A stretch of DNA of 64,000 bases from Aquatica leii. Lineage: Eukaryota; Arthropoda; Insecta; Coleoptera; Lampyridae. This document shows positions 53,601 through 64,000 of the stretch, in pieces. The notes below the pieces were generated by a model. That model saw nothing but the letters and a program-made list of their open reading frames with translations, did no database searches and was not told the origin of the DNA. Made by a program: the position numbers and the translations under genes. The stretch is from the NCBI GenBank assembly GCA_035610365.1, contig CM069432.1:71118520-71182519 (forward strand). The letters are read 5' to 3'. The number at the start of each line of letters is the position of its first letter. The first letter of the stretch is position 1.

Positions 53601-54049
53601 CTTTAATGCTTTTTTATAGTCAGTACCGCATTTGCTTAATATTAATATAAGAAAACATTGTAGAATTGGTAAAAAAAGAAAATTCAACAAAAAGCCATGT
53701 CGATTATTTCGCGTCGCAAAATGTTTTTATTGCGAGTTCAATCTGCTGTAAGTCTTCTTTAGATACGACAAGGAATTGCGAACGCAACAAACTGTTGAAA
53801 AAAATTCAATTTTTAAACTGTGGATTCACATTTCCAAAGATGAAATCTCCACTTTACAACTTTTACATCTGAAAGGATGTGGCAACGTAACTCAAATTGT
53901 GCTATAATCTTAGAAGCTGTAGAACTGTGAACCGCCATAAAACTCGGGTAAAATCCAGTAATCATTTAGTTTTGTTGTTTTTTTTTAAATGCACATCAAC
54001 TAGTTAGAGTATGGTGAAGCAATTGTCAGAAATCACGCGATATAAATTG
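50621..54049. other. AT-rich intergenic DNA
   Basis: About 3.4 kb without a recognised gene. A 98-codon minus-strand frame (52468-52764) has an SSERYIILLHEPSNQ-like stretch but no known domain. Confidence 0.4.
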
Positions 54050-54059
54050 TTTATTTAAT

Positions 54060-54640
54060 CATTGAATGATTTATTTAATCCAAGCGTATTCAATAAAAGT
54101 CTCTGAGGAAGCAATTCGTTTTGTGAATCATACAGAAGAAATTGTTCTATGTGTCCATCCGTTTCAATAGTTTGATAGGCCTGAGGTATAATTAAGTTTT
54201 CCAATTCCGTAGGAACTGGAGCATGCCTTCATCTTTTCTCTTTCTCTGAATGACTTTTCTAAGCGAATCTTTTTTTGGGAGTAGTGTTGACACATTAGCA
54301 TGTAAATTTTCTAAAACAGTCGCCATGATCTGTTGTGGATTCTCACGATTATTCTGAGCTCGATATTTCATTTCTGATAAAACGCGAATTGCCGCTGGTC
54401 TTCCGGCTTGGGGTGCATGCGTATGTCCGGTAACAACCTTTGCAACGTTAATGGAGTTGCCAATAGTCTACCATTACATTCGTTATGTTTTTCACATACC
54501 CATATTGAATGTCGCTCGTGTGTTTCGAAAAAAACATAAATGTAGTTTTCTTCTTCAACAAATTTTCTTCCTCCTCGCTTTGAAAAAACGAAACTCATCT
54601 TGTCACTATAATTTAATGCACTACACTCAATAAATAACAT
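54060..54640 (-). pseudogene. FLYWCH zinc finger of a MULE-type transposase
   Basis: Minus strand: FVFSKRGGRKFVEEENYIYV, then HSIWVCEKHNECNGRL matches the FLYWCH fold (aromatic, then W.C....C.) that precedes MULE transposases in insects. After a 1-nt shift near 54450 comes VVTGHTHAPQAGRPAAIRV, RENPQQIMATVLENL and, in another frame, IPQAYQTIETDGHIEQFLLY, the usual linker ahead of the DDE domain. The catalytic domain is missing. It is a decayed fragment, not a host gene. Confidence 0.68.
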
Positions 54641-54649
54641 TAAAGGACT

Positions 54650-55690
54650 GATCGTTTTGGGTAAGATTTGAACGTATTTATACTTAGTGTGGTACTAAAC
54701 ATTTTATTTTCACAAAGTAATTTACCTAAATGATCTTGCTTTATGAGCAATGTCAATAGCCCCTCATTAACAACAATCACTAATCCCGTAATTCAGAAAA
54801 TGCCTATTATGTAGGGGATTTCTACCGCACATTGAAAGACAATGGGCCGAATTCGTTTACGTTAATTAGCATTTAAAAACGTCCTTCAAATTTTATACCT
54901 ACGATTTTGGTTATTAAGTAAAAAAAATATTAATTCATTCAAATTTCAAGTAATGAATACTTATATTAAAGAAATGAAAAAAAATCGGATCAATGTTACT
55001 AAATTTTACTGATTAAATTGGCTAAATGGGTCGAGGGCAATATGGTGCGGGCGAATCGGTACCAGAGACGAAACGGCGGGGGCGAAACAGTGGAGGCGAA
55101 ACGGTGGGGGCAAAACGTCACATAACCGTATTGATTCAAATAACTAAACAGTATCTTATTTTAATCGATTTTTCAGCAATGACGAAAACATCCCATCTTC
55201 AAAATAACTGCTGCATATTTTGACTTGGTTGTAACAATAGTTACCATCTTTTGTCGTCAAATCTGTACGATCGCTATTTCTAAGCCAATTTTTACATCTA
55301 GATAATTCAACCGATGTATGTATATAACCGTATAAATTTACTTTTCAAAAACTTACCTTATTGCATCAGCTGGTATACGAAAAAACTAAGGTTCGAATTA
55401 TTACTACTATTATTTTAGCAAACAGATGATAAATATTACATTACACAAAAACGTTAATAAGATTATACTGAAAAAGGTTATGAAACTAGTAAACAATACA
55501 AATACTAAAACGAGCTACTGCGCTAGTTACCACGAGTCGATCATGCTCCGTGAAATTTTAAGCAAAAATATTCCTGATAGTGATCCTACTGTAAAAACAT
55601 TATACTGTGGTATTATCATCTTTCTATTTTGCCATCTTTTTTCACTGATAGTTCTTTCTCTCATAAATTAGTTTAATCTATGTAACCACG
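54650..55690. other. intergenic with one short plus-strand frame
   Basis: AT-rich. An 81-codon plus frame (55426-55671) has a hydrophobic C-terminus (GIIIFLFCHLFSLIVLSLI) that could be a membrane segment, but there is no other support for a gene. Confidence 0.3.
55069..55112. repeat. 14-bp GC-rich tandem repeat
   Basis: Units CGAAACGGCGGGGG (55069-55082), CGAAACAGTGGAGG and CGAAACGGTGGGGG, plus the start of a fourth. Strikingly GC-rich in this AT-rich DNA. Confidence 0.85.
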
Positions 55691-55699
55691 TTATTGCCA

Positions 55700-57800
55700 G
55701 TTTTTTGTTTTATTTCGTTTATTTTGAAGACAGTATTGTAGTGCTTTTTTTGGCAATCCATCCCCATTTTTCTTAAGTGCCCATAGCAAAGTCTTGTCAT
55801 AATCTTGTTTTTTGTCTTATCTTGTCATTTCGTACGTGCTCCATTTTTATTGTCCTACATGCTCTTTTTGGAAAATTTATCGCCGTTATTTAAACAATTT
55901 TTCTTTTGCTGTACTATGTTGTCAGCATTCTATTCCGTAAGTTAAAATGGATTCTACAAATGCGCTGTAGTTTTTCAACTTTGTCACTTGTTGTCTTCCT
56001 TAAAGTTTTCTTCTTTTAATACAATGCTACTACACTTTTTAACTTTATGTATGTGTAGTTCTGTATTATTTCTTGAATATTTTTAGCATTTAATTAGTAT
56101 TTTTTTCATAACCAGCAACGATCCCTTGGGAATCCACAAATAGCAAGGTTGATATACATGTGTGGTTTAATGTCTCTTCAATGCATATTTAGAATAAGGT
56201 AAGTAATAGGAATTACTTGGATATAAACTTTCTCTGTTTTATGCTACTTTTTTATACGTAATCTAGATTGCATTAATATATTTTCTACTCATACCTGTCT
56301 AAATTAAAAATTCAAGTTGATTTTACCAAAAGTATTATAAGGTTATTTCACATCTATAGATATAAAGTATGTGTTCAAATTTCAAGTTCTCTTTATTATT
56401 CATTATAGCACAAACAAGTTGTCCGTACAAAAACGTCCAACATGAAAAACACATCGTGCTTCTATTTTTTAAATGTTACCTTTAATTTTTTGTTTTAGTA
56501 TTTTGCTATTTAACTTAAATAATTCATCTGTAGTTGCTACAAACGTTTGTGCTCTTTTCAAAAAGTTGAGTGATATATATACCAAATTTTAGTCTTCTAG
56601 AATTTGATTACTTTGTAATAGGTGTTTCTTAAAGATATCGGGCAGTATTTCTAGTGACTCAATATGAGTGCATTCTTTATGAGCCCAATAAGAATGTTTT
56701 CCTGTCTTGCTACTTTTCAGCTTTGCTGCCGCTATTTATTTTTGTATCAGCGCTCTTTTACAATTTCGATTATTTTTTGCAAATATTTTTTTGTACCGTT
56801 TTTCTCATTATTCTATGTTAATTAATTCTAGTCTGCTTTGTTAAGTTTCTTTTTTTAAGGGTTTTGATAGTTTTGTATGCTTTTGTGATTCCTATATATC
56901 TTTCTACATTCTCAGGAATGTTATTGTACATTTCATTTTGGTTGTAGATATCATCCGTTTTACGTGTATGTTTAGTTTTGAATATCTCTTTTTATTGTCG
57001 TCATTCTGAGTATAAATCATTTTTTGTAAACATGCTTTTTTTGACAATTTTTATTCTTTTAGACTACTATTTTGTTTTCTATTGTTAATCTTTCTTGTTA
57101 TTCTAAAGCTTTTTTGGCTGTTCTTTTTTGTTATATGCGTTACTTTATTAGCTAGTCTGAATTTATAGAAAGATTGTGTGAAATTTTGTATAAGGTTTCT
57201 TAAATTGTATTTTTTTAATTCATATTCATTTTAAAAATTTCATGTATTCATTGAAATTTTGAATTTGAACTTTAGCGTAGTATTCTAAACTATTCTCATT
57301 TGTTGCTTACTTTTGTCGTACTGTCCAATCCTAAAGTTATGATTTTCTCTTTCCGTTCTCAAATGTATGTCTCTCGAAGGTATAATTTTTTGTCTTGTTT
57401 AATTTCTAATATTATATGGCAAAATTTATCAAAACCAAAACCGATTTTTTGTTATTGCATCGGCCTCGTCGCTAGGTGCGTAAACTGTTTACTACTCTTG
57501 TATATTTATTTTTTAGGAATTTTTTATTTATTTCGTTCCATTTTATGTCTTTTGTTAGATTTTTGTTTATTGAGACTTGTTTTCTTGTCCCATTTTTTGC
57601 TCTTACGACTTACGTTTTTTTTTTGTTTCAGTGAGCATATAAGCGTCAAATACCATTTTTTTAATTTTGATAAATACATTTATTTCTGGATTCTTTGTCA
57701 TATACGCTACAGCTAAATCATCAAATTTAGAGGAAAAACTCATAGAACTCACAACTAATAAAGAACTCAAAATAAAATTTAAAAATAAATATTTTTGCTT
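55700..57800 (-). pseudogene. LINE reverse transcriptase C-terminus and decayed upstream part
   Basis: Minus strand: YSAFVESILTYGIEC (near 55960), INFPKRACRTIKMEHVRNDK (near 55860), and CYGHLRKMGMD then LPKKALQYC (near 55760) are consecutive landmarks of the C-terminal end of LINE ORF2. Each needs a frame change. Farther upstream to about 57800 the minus strand keeps Lys-rich, LINE-like text without clear RT motifs; that extent is a guess. The plus-strand T-richness is only the antisense. Confidence 0.6.
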
Positions 57801-59459
57801 CAAAAATCAATTCCAGCACTGTATCCAGCATTGACAAATTGATAAGACTCTACTAGCCTCAATCCTCTCATGTATGAAAACTGTATGCCAAGTCGGTGAA
57901 TTGCAAAATTTTATACTCGTTAAAAATTACTACAGTTCGTTAATTGTTATACAATACACTATTTTTCTATTATGAAAAGCACGTTAAATTCCATTTTCCG
58001 TCGATCGTCTGTTAGTAGCAATATTAACATATGTATATCAATGTATCAGAAATAGATCGTTAATAACCCCTATTAATGAACGATTTTGAACCAATTAATG
58101 AATTTTTATTAATGAACGATTTTGTATAGCAACCAATGAAATCGTTCGCAACCACTGATTTACCGTTATTGCGCGACTACTAGATACAACAACGAGTTAC
58201 GTATCCTTTAGTTTCCTTATAACTTCAAGTGTTTTACTAACGTACGATCAAGGAAAAACTTTAAAACTAACTCGTTTGTTAAACGGCGACAAATAATCTC
58301 GACAATATTAACGCGTTCGCTCGCTACACTCGCTCACGGCGTTAAATGTCTCGATTATTAATCGCTATCATAAATAACTATAAAAACATTTTGTATGATA
58401 AAACTAAGTTTAAACGATCAAACGTAATGATTTAATAGTTAAATGATATTATTCGAATAACTTTGGAAACTTTGCTCATTGAATGCTATATAAATATAGT
58501 TAAAAAATTGTAAGCCGCACCAAAGATACCAACAGCCGCATACGGTTTGTAAACCGCAGTTTGAGTACCTACGTCTGTCTTATAGGAAACCAAATATTAA
58601 AGTTTAAAGTAAGTGTCAACAAAAGTTAAACAAAAAGTAAACGTCGTGTCATCATGCAACTGACCCATGGCTTCATATGGTGCGTTCTAGAAGTTTAGAG
58701 CATAAAAAAACCGTAGTAACAAAACCTTACTTTTTTGTGTTCATTTTATTTTTTACCTAAATCATTGTAGTTTTAGGTAAACAAATATTTCTTTTAGATG
58801 ATGATATTTAGGCTAGGAAGAAATAAATTTTCAGATTGACCATAATTGTTACTATTAATTGTTTTTCCTATTATTTCCTCAATAAAACGTTTCGCTCATG
58901 TAAATTATAGTTGCATAAAGAGATTTTTGTATTAGTAACAAAATCATTGCTTTATTTAGATTTATTTCTTTTTAGATCTTTTAAAACATTTTTGAAATTG
59001 TTTGAAAAACAGCTTAAAGAAGTTGCTTTACATAAACATAATTGTTAAATTTTACAATTTTTTAAAAGAAACGGAATACAATAATAAACAAATAAGCTTA
59101 TAAAGCAAATATATTATTTTAAAATTGAAGATGAAACAACATTATATTTCTAATGTTTCGTAAAAATTGACTGAAAAGTGAAATTCTGTACTGGAATGAT
59201 TCCTCTAATTTATTTGCACACGTTGTTGCTCTAACGATGACTGGTTACTTTTATTTCTTAATATAGAGGTCTTTAAGCTAAACGTAAATAAAGCTTTTAA
59301 TTTTCTATTTATAGAGACAAGAAAATGATACTTTTCAGTTGCGCGGCAACCCCTTATTGTATTTCATCTAAGGGTATGTAGATATTTCCTGGTGTGGCGT
59401 TATGGTACCATCTTTTCTTCGTTAAAATCACATTGAATGTCCACGAGAGATAATGATAA
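57801..59459. other. AT-rich intergenic DNA
   Basis: Contains a short direct repeat ATTAATGAACGATTTT (58072 and 58110) and a CG-containing inverted phrase near 58310-58345 (AACGCGTTCGCTCGCTAC, then TCGCTCACGGCGTTAA). No coding region. Confidence 0.4.
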
Positions 59460-59760
59460 CATGCAATCAGTGAGCCGATGACTGAGTTGATGTGAAGAGA
59501 TTCTAGTCCGGCAGCGGCGACATGAGTTTCCATGGAAACGCCGCTCCCGCCTTCATGGACAGTGACAAATGACAGACAAAGGGTGACTAGGCTCCTCGTT
59601 TTACATATGCAGCGACACCCATTTGTCTACGATACCCACCCTCGTACTGAGCTTTTTATTCGTCCGCTGTTTGTGCGAAAGCGATTTAACCCTTGTGCGA
59701 AGCGACACAGCAGAACGGTTTCGTTTATATCATCGCTGATACCATTCCTCCACGCAATTC
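59460..59760. promoter_or_regulatory. GC-richer island with X-box-like palindrome
   Basis: The local base composition rises, with several CpGs. At 59526-59539 is the perfect 14-bp palindrome GTTTCCATGGAAAC, the shape of an RFX-factor X-box. A 107-codon plus frame starting at 59532 overlaps it but resembles no known protein. It could be a promoter or first exon of a gene outside the window; evidence is compositional only. Confidence 0.3.
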
Positions 59761-61379
59761 TTTATACAAGAGACAATTTTAAGGAAAGCACGTATACTTA
59801 TATGTTATTCCACTTGCCAACACTTTATTTAAATCTAATTGCTTTTCTTTTTTAACATGCATCGCAAAACAACTAGTGTATGTCTAAACTGATAATCTTA
59901 AATAGTCAAGAATAACACTTAAAATTAAAGATAAAAGTTCAATTTCATTTATTAATTGATTACTTAATTAATTGACGTGTTAGTGTCATAAATAAACGTT
60001 TTAAGTCTTTTATGAAAGGCCTTATTTAAATTCTCATAAATCGTTCAAAAAATAAAGCAGTAAAACACTTCATTACAGATAAACGTTTCATTTCTTGCCT
60101 ATGTGCACATGTACGTACAAATACAACGAGATTTGCCATAAGGAAGCTTTATTTTATTTCGTCACATGACATAACGATCATCTCAATCCCTTTACGAGCC
60201 GTATCTGTCCGTTGTAGCTACTTGTACCGTAGTTTATACTGCATTTGCCTTGATAAGTATAATACGAGTGAGTTACTTTTACGGTACAATAACAGCTACC
60301 AAAGTGGGATATTAAAATATTTTATGATTCTACAATGAAATTGTCTGGAGGGTAACATCGGCTACCTAGAACATATAACGTCATCTAGCGAGAAACTTCG
60401 CACTAATTACTCGGTGTCGGTTTTTGTCCATACTGTATGATAAATTGATAAACTAAACTTTTATAGAATACAATTAAAATTTACGTCAAACAATTAAATT
60501 AATGTACGATTACTATAAAATTCAAAACAAATGAAATTGTACTCAACTTAAGTAATTATATTCAAGTTTTCCTTAGAAAAACTTTTCTTAAACTATTTTA
60601 ATTACAGGGCAGGCAAATGTTGCTTACATAGATTCGCAGATAGTAATGTTTCAAACAAAACTTTCTATGTACTGCTGTTCAACATTGTTTTAATGTTAAA
60701 TTAAACTATTGTTTGAATTGTTTTTATTGATAAAACAAACACTATTCAGCTTAAACAGTAAGAGAAGACAAATTAACCGTATTGTTTCAAATAAAACGTT
60801 TAACATGCAATAGTAGTAATAATACTAGGTACTAATAATTTAAAAAAATGAGGTTTTTACTAGTTTTAAAGAGAAAATCTCGTTTGTTTTTTGAATGAAC
60901 TGTAATTTATTGTCAAGTGTCAAAGTCATAACTTTGCTCAGCGAAATATTTGAAAATATGTATAAAGACTTTTAATTTTGTAGAACACGCTGCTCTTAAC
61001 TCAAAATTATTTTGCTTGCTTTGTAAAGATTTAAATGACAACCACACAACTCTTCTGCTATACCGAAGTACGTTGTTAAAAAGTTCATGAACTCAAAAAA
61101 AACTATTATTTTTATTTTCAAACTTAAAGACCAAAATCAGTTACATCACGTTTTTAAAAATTTACAGCTGTATTCATAAAAATATTCAAAAATACTCTTT
61201 AAACTTGTTTTATTTAAAACGTGTTTTAAGGCTTATAGAACGTTTTAACTTCTGTTCATTCATAAACGGTTTGTAAACTCTCGTAACCAATTATTGATGT
61301 ACAGAAGATGATTTAAAGGTTAAATTCTACATAGAGCCAAACAATGTTTCCACTAGATCTAATATTAAATTCAATCTGT
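59761..61379. other. AT-rich intergenic DNA
   Basis: No recognised gene. May include the lost C-terminal part of the piggyBac fragment. Confidence 0.4.
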
Positions 61380-62060
61380 ACTTGGTAACATTTGTTCTAT
61401 ATATATATATATTAAAAAATCATGTACAACGCCACTGAATCCGACAAATACATATGTTTTATATCCCTATTTGTGAGGTTTTAATAGGATATGTTGTTAT
61501 AGACTTAAATAACTTTTAAAAGGCACTATTTGCTCATCTACAACTAACATTTGCTTTTTAGAAGTTTCCTTAAATGTCGTTGTCAAGTGTTTCGCCACTG
61601 ATCGAATCTTGAAAAGCTTATTGGGGTTTTGTGTATTTTGAATAAACAAATTAGTTATAAAACTGTAATACAAACGTGTTTTTGAAAGTGTCACAAGTGA
61701 CAGTGAAAATTGTTCCTAGAAACTGTTCTAATTCTTTAGGTGTCAAATTGAGAGGTTTGTTAGGTTTCACTTGTACACTATATAAATTTGTTTGTTGCGT
61801 TGTTATATTTAGCAAATCATCATTAAAAAATTGTCGAAAATATTCAATTGGTTCTCGAAGAAAAGTGTACAATTCCATAAAGGAATTTGCCTCAATGTGT
61901 TTTGCTGTCAGTTACATATTTATAAACGTACTGCACAATATTTTCTTTGGTCGCACTACTTTATCTACCAACTTCAAGTTTTCATCAAATTCACTTTCAT
62001 CAAAAACTTTGGTTTCATTAATCTCCAGCAGCATCTGAGATGTAGGTACTCAAAATAACT
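61380..62060 (-). pseudogene. piggyBac transposase fragment
   Basis: Minus strand in order: an acidic N-terminal part (INETKVFDESE), REPIEYFRQFFNDDLLNI, QTNLYSVQ, KPLNLTPKELEQFLGTIF, a gap, then KLFKIRSVAKHL, VVDEQIVPFKSYLSL and KPHKGYK-like text with VGFSGVVHDF. These are the N-terminal DDE_Tnp_1_7 region and the stretch around a catalytic Asp (VDEQIVPFK). At least two frameshifts, a stop after KSYLSL and an internal deletion inactivate it. Terminal repeats were not found. Confidence 0.8.
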
Positions 62061-63559
62061 TGCAGGACTAATGTCACTACCACCAGTAATTTTTTTACCT
62101 ATATGCCGTTTTTTTTTCTATAGAACTTAGCTGGACTCATTTTTACACACTGAATGTGTAAATGTTAAAATAAACAAAGTTTTAACGTAAATTTGTACTA
62201 AACGTCAATAACACCAAATTCGTTACGTTTAAACACAATACTAAACTTGCGTTGCAACAGACGACTCACATCTGTCGATAGCATGCCTTGCTACATATCA
62301 CTAAACAATCTATAACAAAATTTTGCAGTTTCCTAAGAAATCTAAAGCACTTGTTGTGTAATTAAAATACTACAACACCATTGCCAATTACAGAATTGTA
62401 TTTACGCTGCAGAAATAGTACCAATAAATGTATGTCTTCACCTAGAATGACCAGGTCTTTGCAATAGCATCTTTTTTTGTTTGAACAAGCTGAATGTTTT
62501 TAGTTTCCATCTTTGCCTTCAGTACGTGGATGAATCGCACTTTGATTTTATCGTAGGATAAAAGTTTTCTTATGAAATCTAAACTATGGTAGTCTCTTCA
62601 AATATAACATCAAGAGAAGGTATGTGACCGAGCTTGACAAATACGTTTAGCGCTTTTTGTTCTCTCTCAAACGCTACTGCTTAAAACTAGCATTGATGAA
62701 AGATTGTGGCTAACTTTGAAGAGCCTTATCTCGGACATTCTTAGGCTTATTGTAACCAATCTAATTTTAAATTGCAGAAAATTTAATATAATTTTATAAA
62801 AAGTTCTGTTTCATAGTCAAAATTGGCTAAACGTAAAAAAGGTGCCAAGTTTTAGCAATTTTTACGCTTTTTAGCGGTGATCTGGAAAGTTGCCGAAGTC
62901 ATAAAATTGGATTTGGCATCTCGGTACTATCATATATAATATAAAAAAAATAACCTACTACGCCATTTCATGTTAGGTAGGCCTCGCTTATGATAACAAG
63001 AAATCGAAGTTTTTGGGTACCGTCTCCGTTCGTCCAAACTAGAAACGTGATTTGTTCTTTGCTTGATTTTCTGCCAAACGCCATTGTTTCGTTGCTGTGC
63101 AGCAAGCTTTTACTAGGCAATAACTTCTAAAAGAAGTCCGATTTGAAATGTTCTCTGTGGAACACAGATAATCTAGAAACCCTCTCTCATGTTTTAATGC
63201 CGTTTACATACAGCACGTGGCCCAACTTTGAATCAAATTGTTTTTAATTATAAAAATAACCACATCCTAATTTTTTGATATGTTGTTTATTAATGCTTAT
63301 TCTATCCGTATGTCAATTTGCAGAAAAATCAGAATTACACGTCATTGCGAAAAATAAGCGTTAATGCAGAAAATGGTTTTAACTATGAGGATTGTTAGAA
63401 AAAATTTTTTTTCCAAATATTGATTGTTTTTATTCTTTAGTAACAATATTGAAAAATATATCACTTTGTAATAGTTTTAATTCGTTATTAAGATGAGAAA
63501 CTGGAAATTAATTTTTTATGGCTGAAATCTATGACTAACTTCACACCGGTTAAATTTTT
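62061..63559. other. intergenic, no feature recognised
   Basis: AT-rich with some less AT-rich parts (62990-63240). Minus-strand text near 62430-62480 (GEDIHLLVLFLQRKYN) is suggestive of transposon protein but unassigned. Confidence 0.35.
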
Positions 63560-63830
63560 GAGTTTGAATTTGAAGAACCCGATTCGTCAGCATTGTAAAT
63601 TTGTTCGAGAAGGAAATCGTGAGCTTCTATTACTTACCTTAGTTACCAATGGAGCTACAGCAGATTCACAATTTAATAATTTTTCTCCGCAGATTTTAAC
63701 ATGCCTCAGTGGATGTTTTTTTTTGAAAATTGAGCAACCACCTTCTGCTTGCAATAAATGTATCTTTTTTCTAAATGTTCTCGAAGAGTTGTCGATCTTT
63801 TGCCTCTAGTGTTTCAAGCGAAAGAGTAAT
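63560..63830 (-). pseudogene. pogo/Tigger (CENP-B-like) transposase fragment
   Basis: Minus strand, three frames: ASRRWLLNFQKK, then HVKICGEKLLNCESA and, after another shift, LLEQIYNADESG. These match the end of the CENP-B-type DNA-binding region, the GEKL segment and the first catalytic Asp motif (YNADE.GL) of Tigger/pogo transposases. Remaining catalytic parts were not found. Confidence 0.55.
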
Positions 63831-64000
63831 ATGATTATTTCGTTGTTTAATAAACCAGGAGTATAATTTTCTTTCCATCCCCGGCTATTCTGCTTGCCGT
63901 TAGGCTTTGCGAGCGCCTGGCCCAAAAACGCAAATTTCAATAAATCTAAATACATTCATGAATACGTATCATCATCCAAAGCTTTGTATCTTAACTAATC
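63831..64000. other. window end, no feature recognised
   Basis: A less AT-rich stretch (63880-63930) is present; it does not fold as a tRNA by eye. Confidence 0.3.

Noticed and set aside
54451..54633. 60-codon plus-strand frame
   Set aside because: Antisense to the FLYWCH motif.
57300..57716. 138-codon plus-strand hydrophobic frame
   Set aside because: T-rich strand opposite LINE-like minus text; no motif, likely chance.
63531..63809. 92-codon plus-strand frame
   Set aside because: Antisense to pogo/Tigger transposase motifs on the minus strand.
63880..63930. Possible tRNA in a less AT-rich stretch
   Set aside because: No cloverleaf with T-loop GTTC and anticodon arm could be drawn.

Overview
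The window is eukaryotic, AT-rich and almost entirely made of transposable-element remains. I see no complete intact host gene, no tRNA or rRNA gene, no CRISPR array and no bacterial-type operon. The mix (Gypsy, BEL/Pao and Copia LTR elements, Penelope-like elements with GIY-YIG, a BESS-domain protein beside a PIF/Harbinger transposase, piggyBac, FLYWCH/MULE, pogo/Tigger, DD82E Tc1/mariner) points to an arthropod, most likely an insect. The species cannot be named from this sequence.

Layout. 1-8715: a near-complete Ty3/Gypsy element on the minus strand with two identical 369-bp LTRs, gag, a -1 slippery heptamer, protease, RT/RNase H and integrase. Its pol carries one frameshift, one nonsense codon and a lost RNase H aspartate. 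8716-9980: an unidentified minus-strand open frame, a BESS-domain ORF (+) and a broken PIF/Harbinger transposase (-) with a 137-bp tandem duplication. 10435-10845: a cluster of short palindromic repeats. 13500-16340: a decayed BEL/Pao pol (-). 17225-18200 and 20530-22140: Penelope-like fragments, one with a hammerhead-type core. 22700-23560: a diverged plus-strand copy of the Gypsy leader. 24727-30906: an intronless, frameshifted ATIC (PURH) retropseudogene split by a 4572-bp DNA transposon with a 3-bp target duplication. 31139-34455: a young full-length Penelope-like element with tandem pLTRs, an 84-bp inverted repeat and a 13-bp target duplication. 35828-39290: an hAT-type MITE end and a second BEL/Pao element (-). 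39355-44950: a 5'-truncated Copia element (+) carrying a nested 1921-bp DD82E (Sailor-like) transposon. 44985-46290: a LINE fragment (-). 48236-50620: a third BEL/Pao remnant holding a MITE and a Penelope fragment with a perfect 56-bp hairpin. 54060-54640: a FLYWCH/MULE fragment. 55700-57800: LINE RT remains. 59460-59760: a GC-richer island with an X-box-like palindrome. 61380-62060: piggyBac. 63560-63830: pogo/Tigger.

The parts do not form a pathway. The value of the window is its insertion history. Two insertions can be undone on paper to restore an open frame exactly (DD82E in Copia, the 4572-bp element in ATIC), which fixes their boundaries and order. Several Penelope-related segments carry hammerhead-ribozyme-like cores.
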